A stretch of DNA of 64,000 nt. Source: Gemmatimonadaceae bacterium. GTDB taxonomy: Bacteria > Latescibacterota > UBA2968 > UBA8231. The notes beneath the pieces were generated by a model. That model had not been told where the DNA came from and searched no databases. It saw only the letters and a list, made by a program, of their open reading frames with translations. The stretch covers positions 1 to 64,000 of the forward strand of contig PBSR01000275.1 in assembly GCA_002726335.1 (NCBI GenBank), in the 5' to 3' direction. The position numbers and the translations under genes were made by a program. Position 1 is the stretch's first letter. Each line of letters starts with the position of its first letter. Shown piece by piece: positions 7,715-16,565 of this stretch.

Positions 7715-9712
7715 TCAATAAGCGACGGCGACGGTGCGCGTTTGCTCGAACGTGCCCAGATCCGTATTCACGGTGACGCGCACCAGGTACATCCCCGGCG
7801 TGACCCGCCTGGTGCCATCAGTGCCAGTGCTGCCGTCCCACGTCTCCGTGTAGCGTCCTTCACCACGGTTCTCGTCCACCAGGCGGTGCAGGAGGCGGCC
7901 GCTGAGGTCGTAGACCTCGACGCGCACCGCGCCGGCGACGATCCCCTGCAGCGTGAACGAAATCGGCAGGTCGTCATTCACCCGGTCAGCGTTGGGCGTC
8001 AGAATCCTTGCTCCCAACTCCAGTCCAGTCAACACCTGCAGTCGCTCCAGCGGCGCGAGAACCCGCAGATCGTTCGTCGACACCAACGGCGACGCATCGC
8101 CGGCGTCGATCGACTGCGGCAGATTCTCACCCCCAGGATCGAACACCTCGCCCTCCATGAGCGTGTTGAAGTTGAACAGGCGCGTGGCGAAGGTCAGCCG
8201 AAGGGGCGGATGCGAGCCGGGTGTGATCGGATTCGACGGAAAGTAGACGAGCAGCTCACGATCGTCGATGACGAGGCTGTCCGGTTCGATGTCCGCCAGG
8301 GGATCTCCCATCTGGAAACGCTGGAAGTCCACCGCCTCGGGGGTCTGCAGACGGATGGCGCTGAATCCGGTCTGCGACGAGGCGGTGAAGTCAGCGCGTA
8401 CATCGTAGGTCAGGGTGACCGGCTCTCCCAACGGGACCTCAACGATTCCGTCGGCGGGCCGAGGATCGGTCATCAGTGCCACCTCACCCACAACGGGGTC
8501 GGCCAGCAGGGGAGAGTATTCGATCGACAGTGAGTTCAGCCGCCCGAAGGCGAACACTTCCTCACTGGTGATGAAGGCGCGAAGCTGGATGAACCGTCGG
8601 CGGTCCGGAACCTGCAACTGCTCTCCGGTGATCTGCTGAGGCACCGACCAGAAGCTCCAGTTGACCACATCGTCGAGGACGGGGCCCTGATGACCTGGTA
8701 TCACCGCGGCGTTGACGTTGTAGGTGCCCGACGGCGCCCGATTGAACTCGGCCTCGGTGACCTCCTTGTCGGCGCCGATATCGGTGACGATATGGTAGAT
8801 CAGCGGCGTGTCGTCGAGACCACTGCGGGCCTCCACCGCCAGGCCCACAGGGGCATCCGGAGCTGCCACGGGGTCGTCACCGGATGCCGAACTGCGATAG
8901 GTCTCAAAGTCGAAATGAACCCGGCCAAAGTTGACCGCCTCGCCCATGTCGAACAGGCGCGACACGAAACGGGTCTGCGGCAGGAATCCCTCGCCGTAGA
9001 ATTCGACCTCGGCGATGAACCCCTGAACCGGGAACCGCAGGCGCAAAAAGCGCAGGAACTGAGTGAAAAAGCGCAGGTCGGCGACGCGTGTGGTGTGGTT
9101 GAAGCTGCTGCCCAGGTCGATGTCGAAGTCGTTGGCGAAGTTCTGAAACAGAAACTCCCGCTCGTTGAGCGATCCCGAGAGCGAGTATTGCCGGGGAAAC
9201 TGGTCCTTGATCAACTGCCCCGTGGACCCACGGGCCCCGACAAGATCGCCGGACGTGGTCGTCCTTCCCGTCTCTGGTGGAAAGAACACGACGCGGTTGA
9301 TGGGGACAGGAAGACCCAGGTCGAAACTGTAGTGGGAAACGGGCGCGGTATTCGTGGGATGGTCCAGGTCGCCGTCGATGGTGAACAACCAGCCCCTGGA
9401 CCCATACACCCAGGGTGACTTGTCCTCTACGGCGGTGGGTGGGTTCGAGTTTACTTCCCAGACGTGGCCGAAGATGTTGGTGAACTGACCACTTTCGGTC
9501 TGCGGACCCACGGCGATGTTGGCCGTCGGATCCAATTCGACTGGCTGCAGGCTGCCGCTGGCCACCGAGTCGACCAGACCCAGCAGATCCTCGCTGGCCT
9601 GGCGCCAGGCCAGACCGCCCTGACCGATCACCAGGTGCTCCACCTGAGCCGCCGATTCTGACGGCAGAACCGGCCAGATGATCAGCAACAGCCGAACGAT
9701 GTGGTTTCGCAT
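7715..9712 (-). CDS. secreted protein with FlgD/Ig-like C-terminal tail
   Basis: About 665 residues from the ATG at 9712, chosen because it begins directly with a signal peptide (MRNHIVRLLLIIWPVLPSES) after a GAGAG motif; a longer open frame to 9787 adds only an unlikely leader. Residues ~70-230 are discoidin-like (WLFTIDGDLDHP, YSFDLGLPVPINRVVFFPP, FLRFLRLRFP). The C-terminal 100 residues are the FlgD/Ig-like module with TPNADRVNDD, DLSGRLLHRLV, TPGMYLVRV and the final TVAVAY. The truncated fragment at 265-651 is its near-paralogue. It is probably a surface protein; no catalytic motif was recognised. A sulfatase remnant and a DUF6785 gene follow on the same strand. Confidence 0.75.
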   Translation of the reverse strand: MRNHIVRLLLIIWPVLPSESAAQVEHLVIGQGGLAWRQASEDLLGLVDSVASGSLQPVELDPTANIAVGPQTESGQFTNIFGHVWEVNSNPPTAVEDKSPWVYGSRGWLFTIDGDLDHPTNTAPVSHYSFDLGLPVPINRVVFFPPETGRTTTSGDLVGARGSTGQLIKDQFPRQYSLSGSLNEREFLFQNFANDFDIDLGSSFNHTTRVADLRFFTQFLRFLRLRFPVQGFIAEVEFYGEGFLPQTRFVSRLFDMGEAVNFGRVHFDFETYRSSASGDDPVAAPDAPVGLAVEARSGLDDTPLIYHIVTDIGADKEVTEAEFNRAPSGTYNVNAAVIPGHQGPVLDDVVNWSFWSVPQQITGEQLQVPDRRRFIQLRAFITSEEVFAFGRLNSLSIEYSPLLADPVVGEVALMTDPRPADGIVEVPLGEPVTLTYDVRADFTASSQTGFSAIRLQTPEAVDFQRFQMGDPLADIEPDSLVIDDRELLVYFPSNPITPGSHPPLRLTFATRLFNFNTLMEGEVFDPGGENLPQSIDAGDASPLVSTNDLRVLAPLERLQVLTGLELGARILTPNADRVNDDLPISFTLQGIVAGAVRVEVYDLSGRLLHRLVDENRGEGRYTETWDGSTGTDGTRRVTPGMYLVRVTVNTDLGTFEQTRTVAVAY

Positions 9713-10023
9713 GATCGCTCTCGATTCGCCGCATGGATGGGCGTGGCGAACTCCGCCGACCTCCCCAGGACTCCGCCGGACCGGCATACGATAACCAGAT
9801 TCTGGGGCGAATCATAGTTACGCCGGCGAGAAGCCGTCGCCGTCCGCTGGAGTCGGCTTTTCGTGTCGTCGGCTGAGGCGGCGAAGACACCCCATCCCAA
9901 CGGTCGCTCCTGGTTCGCGACGCGGGATTCGACGTCGTGCTGGCAGGGCAGACAGAACCCGTAGCCGATGACGAAGCCGTAGAACACGATCCTTTTCCGG
10001 CCAGCGCCTTCCGTAGTGAGTGT
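9713..10023. other. gene-free stretch, nothing assigned
   Basis: Between the divergent secreted-protein gene and the DUF4143 ATPase promoter. Open frames here are short and overlap real genes in other frames. One minus-strand frame contains a CLPCQHDVESR stretch but has no family I recognise, no start signal, and runs through the start of the neighbouring gene. No tRNA, terminator or repeat was seen. Confidence 0.5.
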
Positions 10024-10052
10024 TTGACTGCGGGCCCATTCGGTTCTATGTT
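10024..10052 (+). promoter_or_regulatory. sigma-70-type promoter of the DUF4143 ATPase
   Basis: A -35 box TTGACT (10024-10029, 5 of 6 consensus bases) and a -10 box TATGTT (10047-10052, 4 of 6) are separated by exactly 17 bases. The predicted transcription start near 10058-10060 falls inside the left arm of the inverted repeat at 10052-10090, so a regulator bound there could block initiation. The predicted leader to the ATG at 10074 is only about 15 bases. Confidence 0.55.
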
Positions 10053-10090
10053 CCTTGTAAATATCTACTATGTATGGAGATTTACAAGGA
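10052..10090. repeat. operator-like inverted repeat over the ATPase start codon
   Basis: A perfect 11-base inverted repeat (TCCTTGTAAAT at 10052-10062 and ATTTACAAGGA at 10080-10090) surrounds a 17-base AT-rich centre that contains the ATG at 10074. It overlaps the predicted transcription start. It could bind a dimeric repressor or, as RNA, hide the initiation region. The right arm also contains AAGGA immediately before a second in-frame ATG at 10092. Confidence 0.5.
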
Positions 10091-11276
10091 TATGCTCGCC
10101 CGCGACTTGAGTGGTACTCTCCGAAATGCCCTCCAGGCCGCGCCTGTCGTCGCGCTGTTGGGGCCCCGGCAGGTCGGCAAGACAACCCTCGCTCGCCACG
10201 TCACACAGACGTTGGACGGCCCGGCGATCTACCTCGACCTCGAACGACCCTCGGACGCGAACAAGCTGGCTGAGCCCGAGCTGTATCTGACCCGGCAGTT
10301 CGGCAAGACGGTGGTGCTGGATGAGGTCCAACGGCAACCCGACCTCTTCCCGTTGCTGCGGAGCCTCGTCGACGAACAGATCCGAGCAGGCTCTCGATCC
10401 GGACAGTACCTGGTCCTGGGTAGCGCTTCTCCGGATCTCCTCCGCCAATCGTCAGAGAGCCTCGCGGGACGCATCATCTATCTCGAATTGACACCAATGC
10501 ACCTGAAGGAGCTCGAAGTGCAGGGCGCCCTCAACCTCGAGCGCCACTGGATTCGGGGAGGCTTCCCGCTCAGCTACCTGGCGGAGACGGAGGAGAACAG
10601 CTTACTCTGGCGAACGAACTTCATCCGAACCTATCTCGAACGGGACCTCCCGCAGCTTGGTCTACGACTGCCGGCGGAACAGTTGCAGCGGTTCTGGGCC
10701 ATGCTCGGGCACGGGCAGGGAAACCCGCTGAACGCGTCGAGGCTGGCCTCCAGCCTCGGCGTCACCGGCACGACCATCCGCAAGTACCTCGATCTGCTCA
10801 CGGATCTCTACATGGTCCGGCAATTGCGTCCGTGGTCGGGGAACTCGACAAAGCGGCTCGTCAAGTCACCGAAGACATACGTTCGCGATTCGGGTCTGCT
10901 GCACAGCTTGACGAACATCCACGACATCGAGACGCTTCTGGCTCACCCTATGTGCGGATCCTCCTGGGAAGGATACGTTATCGAGAGCCTGTGCTTGTGT
11001 GTCCCCAATACCTGGGATGCAAGCTACTACCGTACGAGTGCTCAAGCCGAGGTCGATCTCGTCTTCGAGACGCCACAGAACCGCCGCATCGCCATCGAGA
11101 TCAAACGAACCCTGTCCCCCAAGCCGAGCAAGGGCTTCCGGTTCGGCGCCGAAGACATCGGCGCGACGGACCAGTTCTTCGTGATTCCGCACGGAGAGCG
11201 CCGTCCACTGGACGCTCGGATCGACGCCATTGGGTTGATCGACTTCGTGGAACTGCTGGGCGAGGGGACGTTCTGA
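10074..11276 (+). CDS. AAA-type ATPase with C-terminal DUF4143 domain
   Basis: About 400 residues. Walker A is GPRQVGKTT (residues ~30-38), Walker B follows as TVVLDEVQRQPDLFPLL, and an LGSAS sensor-like strand comes after. The middle has a winged-helix-like region (LASSLGVTGTTIRKYLDLLTDLYMV). The C-terminal DUF4143 domain ends with the restriction-endonuclease-like signature AEVDLVFE...IAIEIKRT. The family is widespread and usually orphan; no biochemical role is established and I assign none. The ATG at 10074 was chosen because the upstream extension is unrelated; the ATG at 10092 remains possible. It stands alone, with its own promoter and palindrome. Genome dispersal of this family is common, so it should not be taken as a defence gene without context. 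Confidence 0.85.
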   Translation: MEIYKDMLARDLSGTLRNALQAAPVVALLGPRQVGKTTLARHVTQTLDGPAIYLDLERPSDANKLAEPELYLTRQFGKTVVLDEVQRQPDLFPLLRSLVDEQIRAGSRSGQYLVLGSASPDLLRQSSESLAGRIIYLELTPMHLKELEVQGALNLERHWIRGGFPLSYLAETEENSLLWRTNFIRTYLERDLPQLGLRLPAEQLQRFWAMLGHGQGNPLNASRLASSLGVTGTTIRKYLDLLTDLYMVRQLRPWSGNSTKRLVKSPKTYVRDSGLLHSLTNIHDIETLLAHPMCGSSWEGYVIESLCLCVPNTWDASYYRTSAQAEVDLVFETPQNRRIAIEIKRTLSPKPSKGFRFGAEDIGATDQFFVIPHGERRPLDARIDAIGLIDFVELLGEGTF

Positions 11277-11554
11277 GGCGTGATGGCGAAGACTGAACGA
11301 CACAGGTCGGAGCTTCTCGAATCTCGAGTAGTTCGACGGCGATCACTGCCGCCGTAAGTGTATCCTGATCGTAGCCTCCGCGCGTCAGCACCCCGGCTAC
11401 GAGATGCTGAAACCGACTGTCTCTCGTCAGACCCGCAGCCAGAATCGCTCCGGGTGTCTCAGACCCGTTTCGGAATTGCCCAAACAGCGACTCCACGGCG
11501 GCACCAACTTTTTCCTCGTTCCCCAGCGATTACGTGGTGAACTCGCGACCATGA
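11277..11554. other. gene-free stretch, nothing assigned
   Basis: Between the end of the ATPase gene and the hairpin downstream of rlmKL. A minus-strand open frame gives a plausible-looking run (LTRGGYDQDTLTAAVIAVELLEI) but it lacks a start signal and continues into the antisense of the ATPase gene. I cannot place it in any family. It may be a decayed gene. Confidence 0.4.
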
Positions 11555-11616
11555 GAGGGTCGACAACGGCACCGTAGACCGCAGCGTAGTGGCCGTAGGT
11601 GCCGGTGTCGGCCCTC
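11555..11616. repeat. imperfect 28-base hairpin 3' of rlmKL
   Basis: Left arm 11555-11582 and right arm 11589-11616 form a long imperfect stem around a 6-base loop; the shared core is CGGCACC against GGTGCCG. The right arm contains CCGTAGGTGCCGG, 13 bases also present at the edge of the structured element at 33822-33848. Both copies lie just after the stop codon of a minus-strand gene. It could be a 3' UTR structure, an attenuated terminator without T-run, or a dispersed repeat. Confidence 0.5.
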
Positions 11617-11630
11617 GCACTGGGTCTCCA

Positions 11631-13877
11631 TCACCCCCGCTCAATCCGAAAACATCGGTGCATACGCGGGTTGCGCTCGAAATCGCGCGGCAGCGTCTTG
11701 CGGCTGATGTCCTCGACCTGCAGGCCGGTCAATCCGCCTTCGTCCAGCTTGAACTGGCGGAAGTTCGTCGAAAACAGAAGTACTCCGCCATCGGCGAGCA
11801 ATCGCGCCGTCTTGCGGATCAGCCACGCATGATCGCGCTGCACATCAAAGGAATCACTCTCCATACGCTTCGAGTTGGAGAAGGTGGGCGGATCGAGGAA
11901 GATCACGTCGTAGCGCTCACGGCGTGGCTGCTCCAGCCATTGCAGGCAATCGGCCTGCTCCACCAGGTTCGTGCTGCCCGACATCTGATTGCGCTCGAAG
12001 TTGCCGATCGCCCACTCTGTGTAGGTCTGCGACATGTCCACCGTCGTCGTCGACCGCGCCCCGCCGAGGGCGGCGTACACGGTGGCCGTTCCGGTGTAGG
12101 CGAAGAGGTTCAGGAAGCGTTTCCCCGCCGCCAGCTCGCCGATCAACCCGCGGGTGATGCGGTGATCGAGAAACAGCCCCGTGTCGAGATAGTCGTTGAA
12201 GTTCACCAGGAACGTGCAGCGACCTTCCTCCACCTCGTGGAAAGCACCGCCACCGGCGGTCCGACGCTGATACTGTGACGTGCCCCGTTGCTTCTCACGC
12301 ACCTTGAAGTGCAACCGATCTGTCGGGATCTCCAGCACCTGCGGGATCGCCTTCAGCGCTTCCTGCAGGCGCGTGGCGGCGCGGGCCGGGTCAACACTGG
12401 CCGGTGCACGGTATTCCTGCACGTGGGCCCAGGTCTGCTCCCTTCCCTTGTACACATCCACGGCAACGGCATACTCCGGCATGTCAGCGTCGTAGAGGCG
12501 ATAACACGACACGTCGGCTCGACGCGCCCACTTGCCGATGGTGCGCAGGTTCTTGCGCAACCGGTTGACGAACATCTCTGCACCCGAGGAACCGCCTGCC
12601 GTTGATGCCGGCGCACCAGCCGGGGTCAGCTCTTTGTGCGGCGCTGCCTCAGAACCCCGGTTGACAGGCCGGGCGCCCCCCGTCCGGGCCTGTGCCTCTC
12701 GAATCCCGGTGGCCTGATCGGTGGCAGGCACATCTCCCAACAGCAGGCGGCACTCCAGCGGACCATTGGTGAAGGTCTCCGGCAGACATTCCAGGCCCAG
12801 GCTCCGGGCCCACTCCGGAATCGTCGTCAGCACCGCCGCGCGCCAGCCGCCGTAGTGAGTGCGCACTGTGGTGGCCAGCTCGGCGTGGAGGGCACGCACA
12901 CCACCTTCTTCACTCAACCGGTGTCCGTACGGGGGGTTGGTCACCAGCAGCCCAACGTGCCCTCCCGGGGCACCGCCGTCGGCCAGCGACCGCCGTTCCA
13001 CGTGCACCCTGCCCGACAGACCGGCGCGCTCCAGGTTGGCCGTCGTCGCCCGCACGGCATGCAGGTCGATGTCGAAACCACGAATCGATGGCAGTTGCTG
13101 GCTCCCCCTTTCCTGGCGCTGGCGGGCCTCCTCTTCGAGCTGCGTCCAGACCGCTGACCGGTGCCCACGCCAGGCCAACAGCCCCAGGTCCTTCCGGCCG
13201 AGTGCTGGCGCTCGGTCCATCGCCATCCAAGCGGCCTCGATCAGCAGCGTCCCGGAGCCGCACATGGGATCCACCAGCGACCCGCCCCGCGCCGCGATCT
13301 CCTTCCATCCGGCTCGCGCCACGATGGCCGCCGCCAGGTTCTCCCGCAGGGGCGCCTCCGTTCGATCGAGGCGATACCCCCGGCGGTGCAGACCGCCACC
13401 ACTCAGATCGATACTGACGACGGCCCCACTCTTGTGCAGGTGCACGTCGATGCGCAGATCCGGCCGTTGCAGATTGACTGATGGCCTGGAGCCATACCCG
13501 TCGCGGAAATAGTCGACTACGGCATCCTTCACACGGAGGGCACCGAAGTGGGAGTTCCGGATTTGGGCAGACGTGCCGTTGAAGCTCACGGCCAGGGTGC
13601 CGGTGGGCGCCATGTGCTCCACCCACGGCAGGCCGCGCACGCCCTCATACATCGCCTCCGCCGTCGAGGCATCGACACGGCCCAGCTGCAACAACACACG
13701 ACTGGCCATCCGCGACCAGAGACAGACCCGGTACCCGGTCTCGAGAGTACCGGCAAAGGCCGCTCCCGCGCCGGTGCGCTCGACGTCATCGCAACCCAGA
13801 TCCCGCAGCTCCGCCGACAGCAGAGGCGCCACACCCCGGGAGGCAGCGGCGAAGAAGATGTAAACGGGTTCACTCAA
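11631..13877 (-). CDS. rlmKL: bifunctional 23S rRNA methyltransferase RlmKL
   Basis: 748 residues, close to the usual ~700 of the fused enzyme. The N-terminal half is RlmL (N2-methylation of a 23S guanine): a THUMP region (~residues 45-155) followed by the SAM-binding DPMCGSGTLLIEAA and the NPPYGHRL catalytic motif. The C-terminal half is RlmK (N7-methylation of a nearby guanine): NLFAYTGTATVYAA for SAM binding and LDPPTFSNSKRM. A low-complexity linker of ~50 residues (rich in Ala, Gly, Pro, Thr) joins the halves, longer than in enterobacteria. It lies divergently from the dipeptidase gene, 43 bases away. A hairpin lies 15 bases after the stop. Confidence 0.92.
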   Translation of the reverse strand: MSEPVYIFFAAASRGVAPLLSAELRDLGCDDVERTGAGAAFAGTLETGYRVCLWSRMASRVLLQLGRVDASTAEAMYEGVRGLPWVEHMAPTGTLAVSFNGTSAQIRNSHFGALRVKDAVVDYFRDGYGSRPSVNLQRPDLRIDVHLHKSGAVVSIDLSGGGLHRRGYRLDRTEAPLRENLAAAIVARAGWKEIAARGGSLVDPMCGSGTLLIEAAWMAMDRAPALGRKDLGLLAWRGHRSAVWTQLEEEARQRQERGSQQLPSIRGFDIDLHAVRATTANLERAGLSGRVHVERRSLADGGAPGGHVGLLVTNPPYGHRLSEEGGVRALHAELATTVRTHYGGWRAAVLTTIPEWARSLGLECLPETFTNGPLECRLLLGDVPATDQATGIREAQARTGGARPVNRGSEAAPHKELTPAGAPASTAGGSSGAEMFVNRLRKNLRTIGKWARRADVSCYRLYDADMPEYAVAVDVYKGREQTWAHVQEYRAPASVDPARAATRLQEALKAIPQVLEIPTDRLHFKVREKQRGTSQYQRRTAGGGAFHEVEEGRCTFLVNFNDYLDTGLFLDHRITRGLIGELAAGKRFLNLFAYTGTATVYAALGGARSTTTVDMSQTYTEWAIGNFERNQMSGSTNLVEQADCLQWLEQPRRERYDVIFLDPPTFSNSKRMESDSFDVQRDHAWLIRKTARLLADGGVLLFSTNFRQFKLDEGGLTGLQVEDISRKTLPRDFERNPRMHRCFRIERG

Positions 13878-13920
13878 GGGGGCGCACCATCTACCTTTGT
13901 TCTCTCACGATGGAGATCCG

Positions 13921-15183
13921 ATGACCTGCAGAAATATACCCCAGGCCCTGCTCGCAGTCTGTGTCCTGCTGTGCGCCTGCACCGGCCACACCCCGTCTCC
14001 CGGGGAGGGCCCTGACGTCCGCGCCCGGCAGATCCATGACCGCGTGCTCACCCTCGACACCCATGTGGACATCCCTTTCGAGTTCGCCAGCGACTCCGTC
14101 GACCCGGGGGTCCGCGGACCTTATCGAGTCGACCTGCCCAAGATGGCCGAGGGTGGGCTCGACGCCGTCTTCTGGGTCGTCTACGTGCGCCAGACCAAAG
14201 CTCGCGACGAAGCCGCACATGCCGCCGCACACACGGCTGCCATGGTGAAGTTCGATGCCATCCACCGGGCGACGAAGGAAATGTACCCCAACGAGATCGA
14301 GCTGGCGTACAGCCCGGATGACGTCGAACGCATTCACGCCGCCGGCAAACGGGTTGCCGCCATCGGCATAGAGAATGGTTCCGTCATCGGCCGCGACCTG
14401 GGGCTCGTCGACCGCTACCACGGACTCGGTGCCCGCTACATCACCCTTGCCCACGGTGGCCACAACGACATCTGTGATTCGGCGACGCCCCGATCCTGGG
14501 ATGAGGCCGACGCCGAGCACGGCGGGGTCAGTGCCTTCGGCGAGCAGGTCATCACACGCATGAACCGTGTGGGCATCATGGTCGATGTCTCCCACATATC
14601 CAAACAATCCATGCTCGACGCCGTACGGCTGTCGCAGGCGCCCGTCCTCGCTTCTCACTCCAGCGCCCGGGCCCTGGCCGACCACCCGCGCAACCTCGAC
14701 GACGAGCAGTTGCTCGCCCTGCGGGACAGCGGTGGCCTGCTGCAGGTGGTGGCCTTCACCGGCTATGTGAAGGTGGATCCCCCGGAGAAAGGGGCCGCGG
14801 TAGACGCTCTGCGCCAGTCACACGCAATCGGCAGCGACCGCAAGCTGGAAGACCTTTCAACGGGAGACCGCGCCGACTACGACCGCCGCCTGGCCACGAT
14901 CGAAGGCGCCTGGCCACCGGCCAACGTGCGGGACTTCGTCGACCACATCGATTACGCCGTCGACTTGATCGGCCTCGACCATGTGGGCATCAGCTCCGAC
15001 TTCGACGGGGGTGGCGGCATCGACGGCTGGCAGGACGCCAGCGAAACTCTGAACGTGACGACCGAACTGGTACGGCGGGGCTACACCGAAGAGCAGATCG
15101 GCAGACTGTGGAGCGGCAACCTGTTGCGGGTCTGGCGAGAAACCGAGCGCGTGGCAGCTCGGTTGCAGGCACGGGGCGACTGA
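13921..15183 (+). CDS. membrane dipeptidase (peptidase M19), lipoprotein
   Basis: 420 residues. The ATG at 13921 is preceded by GGAG and opens a lipoprotein signal peptide whose lipobox is L-C-A-C at about residue 20, so the enzyme is likely lipid-anchored in the envelope. All zinc-site signatures of the renal dipeptidase family are present: LDTHVDIPFE near the start, the IGIENGSVIG glutamate, DVSHIS, LASHSSARAL, and SSDFDGGGGI near the end. The expected activity is hydrolysis of dipeptides, including D-amino-acid-containing ones. It is a single-gene unit; the convergent aminotransferase gene ends 3 bases from its stop. Confidence 0.9.
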   Translation: MTCRNIPQALLAVCVLLCACTGHTPSPGEGPDVRARQIHDRVLTLDTHVDIPFEFASDSVDPGVRGPYRVDLPKMAEGGLDAVFWVVYVRQTKARDEAAHAAAHTAAMVKFDAIHRATKEMYPNEIELAYSPDDVERIHAAGKRVAAIGIENGSVIGRDLGLVDRYHGLGARYITLAHGGHNDICDSATPRSWDEADAEHGGVSAFGEQVITRMNRVGIMVDVSHISKQSMLDAVRLSQAPVLASHSSARALADHPRNLDDEQLLALRDSGGLLQVVAFTGYVKVDPPEKGAAVDALRQSHAIGSDRKLEDLSTGDRADYDRRLATIEGAWPPANVRDFVDHIDYAVDLIGLDHVGISSDFDGGGGIDGWQDASETLNVTTELVRRGYTEEQIGRLWSGNLLRVWRETERVAARLQARGD

Positions 15184-15186
15184 CCC

Positions 15187-16476
15187 CTACGAGGCCATCG
15201 CCGCACCGACGCCGGCCAGGACGCGGTCCACATCGTCAAAGTCATTGTAGAGGTGCAGGGAGATTCTCAGCCCGTTCAGCCCACCCTCGTAGATCCCCCG
15301 CGTCCGCAACTTGTGCTCACGCCCCAGGAAGCTCTGTAATTCCTGGTACGGCATCCTGTCGATCTTGAAGGTGATGATACTGCTGTGCTCGTCGGCATGC
15401 TGCGGCGACAGGACGTGGGCTCCCAGCTCGTTCAGCCCGTCCTTCAGGGCCGCCCCCATGGCGTGGTTGTGTTGCCAGACGTTGTCGATGCCGATGCTGT
15501 GCAGCAAGTCCATGGACGCTCCCAGGCCGACGAAGAGAGGCACGTTGACGGTGCCGTATTCGTAGCGCTGCGCCGTGTCGCCGAAGGTGAACTCCCCCGT
15601 TGTGATCATGTCCCACTCGCCACCGCCGGAGTAGGCGCCGACAAACCTGGGCTCGATGACCTGCTGCGCCTCACGACTCACGTACAGCAGACCCGTCCCC
15701 TTCGGTCCCAGCAGCCACTTGTGACCGCTGGTGGCGTAGGCATGGCAGCCCCAGCTCCTGACGTCGACGGGCATCATCCCGGCGGACTGCGCGCCATCGA
15801 CGAAGTACCACAGGTTCTTTGCGGCGGCCAGCTCGCCGATGGCCTTCATGGGTAGAATCTGCCCCGTGGCGCAGGTCACGTGCGACAGGCTCAGCACCCG
15901 GGTGCGGGGTGTCAGCAAGGCCTCGATGCGATCCACGTTCTGTTGGGCCGACACCATGGACGGCGTGAAGGTCTTGACCACGATGCCGTCACGGCGCTGT
16001 CGGGCGATCCAGTCCAGTGTGTTGCCCACGTGCTCGTGAGTTGTCGTGATCACTTCGTCGCCGGCTCTCAGCGGCAAGCCATTGCAGACGATGTTCGAAC
16101 CCTCGGTCGTATTTCGTGTGTAGGCCAGCTCCTCGGCCTCACAGCCGAGCAGGCAGCCGGCACTGCTCTTGATCTCCTGCCACAGGTCATGCGTGTGGCC
16201 CACCTCCGAGATTTCCTCCAGAGCCTCCATCTTGGCCTGCAGCGCATCGATCGAAACCTGGGGGGATGCACCCAGGCCACCGGTGTTGAGGTACGTCCGT
16301 CGTCGTGTCAGCGGGAACTGTTCCCGCACCTGACGCCAGAAGTGTCTGTCCCGCGGATTCACCTGCCCGCTCTCCGGGATCTTCAGTGTCGACGCTCCTA
16401 CCCGCGCCGCTGCGGTGAGAGTGGCGGCGGCGCCGATCGCTCTCACCGCATTCCGGAAAAACTCTCTGCGGAACAT
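15187..16476 (-). CDS. Tat-exported class V (cysteine desulfurase/IPN epimerase-like) aminotransferase
   Basis: 429 residues. PLP-binding class V fold: ARNTTEG-type motif YTRNTTEGSN, VDGAQSAG with the ring-stacking Asp at ~228, and the Schiff-base lysine in TSGHKWLLGPKGTG at ~253. The closest recognised group is the isopenicillin-N-epimerase-like/CsdA-like branch rather than true IscS. The N-terminus (RREFFRNAV followed by a hydrophobic alanine-rich stretch) is a twin-arginine signal peptide, so the cofactor-loaded enzyme probably acts in the periplasm, which is unusual for this fold. The substrate is unknown. The gene is followed by the dipeptidase tail to tail and is separated from the PorV gene upstream by a strong terminator. 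Confidence 0.85.
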   Translation of the reverse strand: MFRREFFRNAVRAIGAAATLTAAARVGASTLKIPESGQVNPRDRHFWRQVREQFPLTRRRTYLNTGGLGASPQVSIDALQAKMEALEEISEVGHTHDLWQEIKSSAGCLLGCEAEELAYTRNTTEGSNIVCNGLPLRAGDEVITTTHEHVGNTLDWIARQRRDGIVVKTFTPSMVSAQQNVDRIEALLTPRTRVLSLSHVTCATGQILPMKAIGELAAAKNLWYFVDGAQSAGMMPVDVRSWGCHAYATSGHKWLLGPKGTGLLYVSREAQQVIEPRFVGAYSGGGEWDMITTGEFTFGDTAQRYEYGTVNVPLFVGLGASMDLLHSIGIDNVWQHNHAMGAALKDGLNELGAHVLSPQHADEHSSIITFKIDRMPYQELQSFLGREHKLRTRGIYEGGLNGLRISLHLYNDFDDVDRVLAGVGAAMAS

Positions 16477-16500
16477 GTGACGTCCTTTCTGCTGATAAGA

Positions 16501-16538
16501 GAATACGCCCCCGGGATACCGTCCCCGGGGGCGTATTC
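16501..16538 (-). terminator. strong hairpin terminator after the PorV gene
   Basis: Arms 16501-16516 and 16522-16538 pair almost perfectly (GAATACGCCCCCGGGA with its complement plus one extra G) around a 5-base loop, giving about 16 base pairs, mostly G-C. On the minus strand it lies 28 bases after the PorV stop and is followed by TCTTATC, a weak U-rich tail. It probably ends the TonB receptor-FlgD protein-PorV transcript before the aminotransferase gene. Confidence 0.75.
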
Positions 16539-16565
16539 GATAGATACGCTACAAAGGCAGGCCGT

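Noticed and set aside
10074..11276. DUF4143 ATPase as part of a defence island
   Set aside because: The ATPase stands alone next to housekeeping genes; no nuclease, methylase or toxin partner is nearby, and this family is widely scattered.
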